Origin: an uncultured Bacteroidales bacterium
Lineage (GTDB): Bacteria; Bacteroidota; Bacteroidia; Bacteroidales; Paludibacteraceae
Direction: 5' to 3'
Assembly (NCBI GenBank): GCA_902798385.1
Contig: CADBWK010000005.1
Span: 1 to 64,000 of the forward strand
Length of the DNA: 64,000 bases
Shown here: in pieces, positions 59,045 through 64,000 of the stretch
Position numbering within the stretch: the first letter of the stretch is position 1
Layout of the letters: each line of letters begins with the position of its first letter
Made by a program: the position numbers and the translations under genes
The notes under the pieces: model-generated
Told to the model about the DNA's origin: nothing
The model's input: only the letters and a program-made list of their open reading frames with translations
Databases searched by the model: none

Positions 59045-59099
59045 AAAAGTATTTTTGATATTTTTGGATGATTGATTTAAATTTTATCTATGTTTATCT

Positions 59100-59224
59100 C
59101 TGATTATTGATTGTAATCTCGGTAGAGATGAAGATTGTTTTGGAAATGTTCATTGCAAATTTATTTGTGAATGAATGTTTACAAAATAAGATTCAGGGGT
59201 ACGTAGTACTAAATCAATAATCAG
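59100..59224 (+). repeat. Palindromic element F
   Basis: Exact 13-nt arms CTGATTATTGATT (59100-59112) and complement (59212-59224). From 59150 to 59180 it is nearly identical to element E, whereas the arms differ from E. An extra unpaired left-arm-like sequence GGATGATTGATTTA lies at 59067-59080, possibly a remnant of an earlier copy. Confidence 0.9.
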
Positions 59225-59250
59225 TATTTATCTAATTTTATTTACTTATA

Positions 59251-60240
59251 ATGAGAAAATTCTTCGATTCCAACGCGTTATGGTTGAGCATGCTCATCGG
59301 AGCGGTCTTTTACCCCTGGCTTCTCCCGTTAAAGCCCATCCTCCCTTGGCTCATTTTCTTCATGCTCTTCTTCACCTTCTGCAAGGTCAACCCCCTCGAT
59401 CTGCGTTTGCATAAATGGCATGGAGTCGTACTCGCCGCACAACTCATTTTCAGTCTCGCCACCTACCTCCTGACCCTCTATCTCTCGGGCGATCCGGTCC
59501 TCGCGCAAGGCCTGCTGATGTGCTTCATCATGCCGACCGCCACCGCCGCACCGATCATCGCCGGTAAGATGGGTGGTTCGATACAAAACCTGACGACATT
59601 CACGCTCCTCTCTAACTTCGCCACGGCCATCATCGTACCCGCTACTTTCCCGCTCATCAACCCCGCCGCTGACATGACTTTCTGGCCGGCCTTCCTGCTC
59701 ATCCTATCCCGCATCGCTCCCCTTTTACTTGGTCCTTTTTTCAGCGCGTGGTTAGTCCGCATTATCTATAAATGGCGTACGAAAAATGAGTTCGTTTTGC
59801 CGGTCAAAATAGCGGTAGTCCCCTTCTATCTCTGGGTTGCCTCGATCACCGTGCTCTCTGCTACAGTCACACAAACAGTTATTACCAATTACCAATCACA
59901 GATGACCAATATGCTAATTTTATTAGCATGCTCCTTCTTTGTCTGCCTGCTGCAGTTCGGTTTGGGTAAATGGATTGGATATAAACTGCCGGCTCCGAGC
60001 AAAGGACGCGACTATCAGGACGTACTCATCAACCCCGCGGCGGCACCGAAAAACATGAACGAGGTCTCGTCCATTACCGCCGGTCAGGCGTTCGGCCAAA
60101 AAAACACCTCCCTCGGTGTCTGGATGGCGCATACCTACCTCGATCCCCTCTCCGCCCTTGGGGCCGCGGCATATATCATCTGGCAGAACCTCTTCAACTC
60201 TGCCCAACTTTTCTTCGTCGCACATAAAAAACCAAAATAA
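59251..60240 (+). CDS. Bile acid:sodium symporter (BASS) family transporter
   Basis: A 329-residue membrane protein with about nine or ten hydrophobic segments. The conserved stretch LMCFIMPTATAAPIIAGKMG, TTFTLLSNFATAIIVP and NEVSSITAGQAFGQKN fit the SBF/BASS fold with its crossover helices. The substrate is unknown; family members carry organic anions with sodium. In the predicted loop/helix at about 208-222 the sequence TQTVITNYQSQMTNML is encoded by a CCAATTA-type repeat (59877-59914). Element F lies immediately upstream. Confidence 0.85.
   Translation: MRKFFDSNALWLSMLIGAVFYPWLLPLKPILPWLIFFMLFFTFCKVNPLDLRLHKWHGVVLAAQLIFSLATYLLTLYLSGDPVLAQGLLMCFIMPTATAAPIIAGKMGGSIQNLTTFTLLSNFATAIIVPATFPLINPAADMTFWPAFLLILSRIAPLLLGPFFSAWLVRIIYKWRTKNEFVLPVKIAVVPFYLWVASITVLSATVTQTVITNYQSQMTNMLILLACSFFVCLLQFGLGKWIGYKLPAPSKGRDYQDVLINPAAAPKNMNEVSSITAGQAFGQKNTSLGVWMAHTYLDPLSALGAAAYIIWQNLFNSAQLFFVAHKKPK
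59877..59914. repeat. In-frame degenerate repeat in the BASS gene
   Basis: Units TTATTACCAA/TTACCAATC/GATGACCAAT encode VITNYQSQMTNM. They are related to CACCAATTACAAA at the pgpH start. Confidence 0.65.
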
Positions 60241-60252
60241 TTGCAAATTTAT

Positions 60253-60283
60253 TTGCACAGGTCAAAAAAATGTTGTACCTTTG
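60253..60283 (+). promoter_or_regulatory. Promoter of the 551-residue secreted-protein gene
   Basis: TTG 60253-60255, 20-nt spacer, TACCTTTG 60276-60283. The leader holds a perfect 8-bp hairpin ATCGACCA-CCTT-TGGTCGAT (60307-60326). Confidence 0.78.
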
Positions 60284-60380
60284 TGCCGGATTTGAAAAAA
60301 CAATGCATCGACCACCTTTGGTCGATCAAACAATAACAAACCAATTAACTTTTTTGTTTAACTAAATTTTTAAAACTATC

Positions 60381-62036
60381 ATGAGAAAATTATTCTCTTT
60401 AATCGCTGCCGTGCTCTTCGCAGGTAGCATGTTCGCCGCTGTAGGTAATGTGTTCTACACATTGGAGTTTAAGAATACAAGCGGTAAATCCGGTTATGCG
60501 AATGCTTATGATTATACATGGGCAGACATGAACTGGAGTGTACCCGGTAACATGACTCAGGGTGATTTTGACCGTATTGGTGGAAACAAGTTAACCAAAC
60601 AGCCGCGTAATATCGTTGCAGCTTCGCCTATGGGTAGTGCAATCGCTAAAATTGTGATTAATCACAATGGCGGTAACCGTAAGGAAGTTATTCTTGATTC
60701 GATTACTGTAACTGTTGCAAGCGATGCTGATTTTACTCAGGATGTTGTAGTTGAGAAATATGGCCAGCATCTTGGTACGGGTGATGCGAAGATTGCAGCC
60801 GGTACTATTGAACTGTTGCCGACCGCTGACAGCTGGGCTACTAATAGCTACTACAAAATCACGTTATTTGTAACGAACAGCAGCTCGAGCAACGGTGGCT
60901 TGGATGTTGCTACGATCGCTTTCTATGCTTATCAGGACGCTTCGGCTCCGGCTATCAATGCTGCTAATATCGAGTTGGGTACTTGCCCCACCAAGACGGA
61001 CGCTTTCTCCAAAACGGTTGAGCTGGCAGTCGTAGGTGCAAACCTGAGCGCTCCTATTGCAGTTGTTAATGGTATTTATACCACCGCAACCGGCGAGTTG
61101 ACCGCTGAGGGTGGTACACTGGCTGTTACCTTTGCTGTTGAGGCTGAGGGCGAATATAATGACGCACTCACCCTTACTTCCGGTGAAACCTCTATTCAGG
61201 TAACTGTTAGGGCAAATGTTGTTAAAACGGTAGGTATTGGTACACAGGATGATCCTTTCACCGTAAGTGATGTTGTGAAACTGAACAGCAGCACAGGTGT
61301 GGATAATAAGTTCTGGGTTATCGGTTATATCGTAGGTTGTGCAGGTAATGGTGGTGCTACCGGTGATGTGGTTGCAACGAACCTTGCTATCGGCGAAACA
61401 GATGACCAGACTGAAGGTGTTCTTCCGGTTGAGTTGCCTTCTGGTGACATTCGTACAGCGCTGAATCTCGTGGACAATCCTAGCTACTTGGGCAAGCAAG
61501 TGAAACTTCACGGTGCGTTGATTACTTATTTCAACTTCAAGGGAGTTAAATCTGTTGATGCTTATGAGTTCGTTGAGGAGCCGGTTGCTGGCTGCGATTG
61601 GGATAATATCGAGTTCTTCAATGTAGGTATTGCTCCTGAGGACGAGAACTACAACCAGTTTAAGATTTGCAAAGCAGGTGAGAATCCTAATATCGTAAAT
61701 ATTCAGGTTGCTCCTTGGGCAGATAATAACAAAGGTATCTATATTAACTTCCCAAGTGCTGAATTTACTACCATCTCTTTGCCGGAAAGTCAATATACGG
61801 CACAGGGTGCAGGTATCCTGCTCTATCTCTCTGCTTTCACGGCTCAAGAGACTGAAGTTACCATTAATTATCAGGGAGCAGATTGCGTCTTCACAGTTTA
61901 CAATGCTAAGGCTGGTGCTACCGCTATCTCCAACACCGCTGCTGAGGCTAAGGCTGTTAAGTTCTTCGAGAATGGTCAACTGATCATTATGATGAACAAC
62001 GTGAAGTACAACGCTCAGGGTCAGATTGTAAAGTAA
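60381..62036 (+). CDS. Secreted multidomain protein with OB-like domain and C-terminal sorting domain
   Basis: A 551-residue exported protein: signal peptide MRKLFSLIAAVLFAGSMFAA, an N-terminal beta domain (about 25-190), an Ig-like domain (195-285), and a region FTVSDVVKLNSSTGVDNKFW followed by VIGYIVGCAG, which resembles the OB-fold DUF6359-type module of Bacteroidales surface proteins (about 290-395). The C-terminus VKFFENGQLIIMMNNVKYNA ending QGQIVK is the GQLxI-type domain. It has its own promoter and terminator. Ligand unknown. Confidence 0.78.
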   Translation: MRKLFSLIAAVLFAGSMFAAVGNVFYTLEFKNTSGKSGYANAYDYTWADMNWSVPGNMTQGDFDRIGGNKLTKQPRNIVAASPMGSAIAKIVINHNGGNRKEVILDSITVTVASDADFTQDVVVEKYGQHLGTGDAKIAAGTIELLPTADSWATNSYYKITLFVTNSSSSNGGLDVATIAFYAYQDASAPAINAANIELGTCPTKTDAFSKTVELAVVGANLSAPIAVVNGIYTTATGELTAEGGTLAVTFAVEAEGEYNDALTLTSGETSIQVTVRANVVKTVGIGTQDDPFTVSDVVKLNSSTGVDNKFWVIGYIVGCAGNGGATGDVVATNLAIGETDDQTEGVLPVELPSGDIRTALNLVDNPSYLGKQVKLHGALITYFNFKGVKSVDAYEFVEEPVAGCDWDNIEFFNVGIAPEDENYNQFKICKAGENPNIVNIQVAPWADNNKGIYINFPSAEFTTISLPESQYTAQGAGILLYLSAFTAQETEVTINYQGADCVFTVYNAKAGATAISNTAAEAKAVKFFENGQLIIMMNNVKYNAQGQIVK

Positions 62037-62060
62037 TTACAAACAAATCCATACAAAAAA

Positions 62061-62092
62061 TGACATGCGCACTTGCGTGTGTCATTTTTTTG
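62061..62092 (+). terminator. Intrinsic terminator
   Basis: Hairpin GACATGCGC-ACTT-GCGTGTGTC followed by TTTTTTT ends the 551-residue gene. Confidence 0.85.
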
Positions 62093-62135
62093 TTTCTTTA
62101 ACATTAACAGTTGCGCTCTTCTGCGCAGGGATCTG

Positions 62136-62188
62136 TAGTAGGATATTAGTAGGTGATTAGTAGGTGATTAGTAGGTGATTAGTAGGTT
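62136..62188. repeat. Tandem repeat, about 4 x 11 bp (GGTGATTAGTA)
   Basis: Consecutive near-perfect 11-bp units, with the first 23 bases identical to the reverse complement of 12484-12506. The 62037-62390 gap holds this repeat, two copies of one terminator and the next gene's promoter; no gene was seen. Confidence 0.9.
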
Positions 62189-62254
62189 ATAAATGGATGC
62201 GGAAACACACCAGAAACACCACGCAAACACAAAATTTGACAAAAAATTTACAAA

Positions 62255-62291
62255 AAATGACATGCGCGCTTGCGTGCGTCATTTTTTTTTC
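62255..62291 (+). terminator. Second copy of the terminator hairpin
   Basis: GACATGCGCGC/TGCGTGCGTC hairpin with a T-run, a near copy of 62061-62092. Its 3' arm includes the TTG of the following promoter. Confidence 0.75.
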
Positions 62292-62300
62292 GTAACTTTG
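62270..62300 (+). promoter_or_regulatory. Promoter of the C-terminally open secreted-protein gene
   Basis: TTG 62270-62272, 20-nt spacer, TAACTTTG 62293-62300. It overlaps the terminator hairpin upstream. Confidence 0.72.
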
Positions 62301-62390
62301 CGGCGTATTTTGAGTAATAGGGTCTTTTAGACGCTACTATACGTAAAAATTATTAATTAACTTTATTGTTTAACCAAAAATCAAATTATC

Positions 62391-64000
62391 ATGAGAAAAA
62401 TTCTTTCTTTATTGACTGCAATTCTCTTTGCAGGCTCCATGATGGCTACTGATTACCAAAAGGTGACTTCTACCGCTGATTTGGTGGCAGGCGCTAAGTA
62501 TGTAATCGGTACTGATGCTGGTAGATTTATTTCTACCGAAAGCTATGGCAACAACCGTAAAATTACAACGGCTACGGTTACTGATGGTGTAGTTACCGCA
62601 ACAGAAGCCATGATGGTATTCACTCTCGGCGGCCAAGCAGATGCTTGGACGTTTGCTACAGACAACTATCTCGGTACTGCCGGCTATCTGAATGCTACCA
62701 ATGCTACGGGTAGTAACTACCTGAAAGTGGTAGCTGACTTGGATGACTATGCCTATTTCACAATCGCTATTGCGGATGGTGTAACGACTGTTACTTGCAA
62801 CGGTAAGGCTTCTCGGAACATCCTCTATTTGAATGGTACGACTTGTTTTGCTTGTTACAATACTCAGAGTACTTCGCAGTATTCAAAACCGAACCTCTAC
62901 AAAGAGGTATCTGTCGCTCCTTTGACTACCGTCAAGACTGTGTACTGCAAGAATGTACAAAGTTGGTGGTATGAAGACGGCGCAGCTGTTGGTGTTTACG
63001 CTTTTGCTGATGGCGAAGTGAAGAACGCTGCTTGGCCCGGCGTGCGCATGGAAGCTGTAACAGGTGAAGAAGGCCTCTGGAAAGCGGACATTGACACCGC
63101 GAGGTATGCGCAGATCATCTTCACCCGCGTAAACGCAACGGGCGACATCGCCGACTGGGGCGCTAAAACAGCGAACTTGACTATTCCGGCTGACAAAGAC
63201 CTCTACACCATCACTTCTACTACTCCTGTCTGGGGCGACCCGGGTGTTACAGGAGAGTGGTCTGTATATGGCGAAGAACCGCCGGTTGAGAATCATACCT
63301 ACACTGTAGCAGGTAGCAATGCGGACCTCTTTGGTACAGCTTGGGATCCTGCTCTTGAGGCTAACGACATGGTTCTCCAAGAGGATGGAACATACAAGTG
63401 GGAGAAGGCTGACGTAACCCTTTCGGCGGGCAACATTGAACTCAAAGTGGTGAAAGATCACGCTTGGGGCGAAGATGGCGTTAATGCTTATCCGTTAGGT
63501 CCTAACTACATCCTGAATATTGCAGAGGATGGCGTTTACACCGTGACCATCATCTTCAACCCGGCTGCTGAAGAGAATAAGATTTCTGCAGAAGCTGTTA
63601 AGACCGGCGGTGCTGAAATTGAGCACACCTACACGGTAGCAGGTGAGCCGGCAACTCTCTTTGGCTCCAACTGGGATGCGACTGACACGAACAACGACAT
63701 GGTTCTCCAAGAGGACGGAACCTATAAGTGGGAGAAGACTGAGGTCACCCTTCCTATTAGCACGATTGCTTTCAAGGTTGTGAAGGATCATTCTTGGGAC
63801 GTTGCTTATCCGGCACAAAACTACATCCTGAATATCGCAGAGAATGGCGTTTACACCGTGACCATCATCTTCAACCCGGCTGCTGAAGAGAATAAGATTT
63901 CTGCAGAAGCTGTTAAGACCGGCAGTGCTGAAATTGATCCGACCGCTGTACTTGGTTTCGGTGTGTGGGGCGGCGACGAACAAGACTGGAGTCAAGCAGA
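62391..64000 (+). CDS. Secreted protein with starch-binding CBM26-like module and tandem repeats (3' end missing)
   Basis: An open frame running off the window. Signal peptide MRKILSLLTAILFAGSMMAT is followed by a beta domain (about 20-165), a CBM26-like starch-binding module (KTVYCKNVQSWWYEDGAAVG onward, about 180-295) and two tandem modules of about 105-115 residues, each with HTYTVAG, MVLQEDGTYKWEK and YILNIAE plus GVYTVTIIFNPAAEENKISA, at about 63282-63620 and 63625-63935. The modules resemble SusE/SusF-type starch-binding repeats. A surface glucan-binding lipid-free protein is inferred. Its upstream leader resembles that of the 551-residue gene. Confidence 0.82.
   Translation, partial: MRKILSLLTAILFAGSMMATDYQKVTSTADLVAGAKYVIGTDAGRFISTESYGNNRKITTATVTDGVVTATEAMMVFTLGGQADAWTFATDNYLGTAGYLNATNATGSNYLKVVADLDDYAYFTIAIADGVTTVTCNGKASRNILYLNGTTCFACYNTQSTSQYSKPNLYKEVSVAPLTTVKTVYCKNVQSWWYEDGAAVGVYAFADGEVKNAAWPGVRMEAVTGEEGLWKADIDTARYAQIIFTRVNATGDIADWGAKTANLTIPADKDLYTITSTTPVWGDPGVTGEWSVYGEEPPVENHTYTVAGSNADLFGTAWDPALEANDMVLQEDGTYKWEKADVTLSAGNIELKVVKDHAWGEDGVNAYPLGPNYILNIAEDGVYTVTIIFNPAAEENKISAEAVKTGGAEIEHTYTVAGEPATLFGSNWDATDTNNDMVLQEDGTYKWEKTEVTLPISTIAFKVVKDHSWDVAYPAQNYILNIAENGVYTVTIIFNPAAEENKISAEAVKTGSAEIDPTAVLGFGVWGGDEQDWSQA

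Noticed and set aside
60864-61979. 371-residue minus-strand frame
   Set aside because: Antisense to the secreted 551-residue protein, which has a signal peptide, promoter and terminator.

Overview
The window looks like the chromosome of a Bacteroidales-type Bacteroidota, probably an uncultured gut or rumen lineage. Three things point there. Nearly every intergenic promoter fits the Bacteroidota pattern TTG-N19/20-TAnnTTTG. RpoD is the short 286-residue Bacteroidota form. Surface proteins end in T9SS-like C-terminal domains and a GldD lipoprotein is present. There are no ordinary insertion sequences, no prophage and no CRISPR array. The single RNA gene recognised is tRNA-Arg(UCU).

Layout. 1-395 has no convincing gene but holds a 162-nt palindrome. 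396-11458 (minus) has an orphan nucleotidyltransferase, then a tightly overlapping operon: secreted CTD protein, 2254-residue surface repeat protein, outer-membrane barrel, xseA and a helix-hairpin-helix protein. 11461-13851 (minus) is an atypical response regulator, rpe and a reduced ComEC, divergent from ansA-pepD (plus). 16387-24214 (minus) is typA-tig-mpl-phosphoethanolamine transferase-dCMP deaminase-S41 protease. 24433-24916 is a small secreted-protein gene behind a structured leader. 24915-29275 (minus) holds tgt-lptG, a GxxExxY gene, panD and small toxin-antitoxin-like cassettes. 29320-36600 (minus) is a 2033-residue surface protein with a small partner, with a four-helix-bundle gene placed between promoter and operon. 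37016-40224 is glgP plus a second GxxExxY gene, divergent from an RNase R-like gene. 42792-54074 (minus) covers rpoD with tRNA-Arg and the run manC-GDE-GT4-GH57-porin-clpA-trxA, mostly storage alpha-glucan metabolism. 54231-60240 (plus) is gldD, a GGGP synthase-TadA fusion, PgpH, dus and a BASS transporter. 60381-64000 (plus) holds two secreted proteins.

The most unusual content is non-coding. Six roughly 120-nt palindromic elements share a core, but their terminal arms differ in sequence while staying complementary inside each copy. Two pairs bracket predicted PD-(D/E)XK (GxxExxY) genes and one pair brackets dus. Two unrelated long hairpins share the nested design. A four-helix-bundle (23S rRNA intervening-sequence family) gene lies between 26-bp direct repeats. 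Degenerate 6-11 bp tandem repeats sit in many gene junctions, supply some start or stop codons, and occur in frame inside conserved enzymes, including at the joint of the GGGPS-TadA fusion. Together these suggest unusual insertion and repeat dynamics and perhaps an undescribed nuclease-associated hairpin element family.
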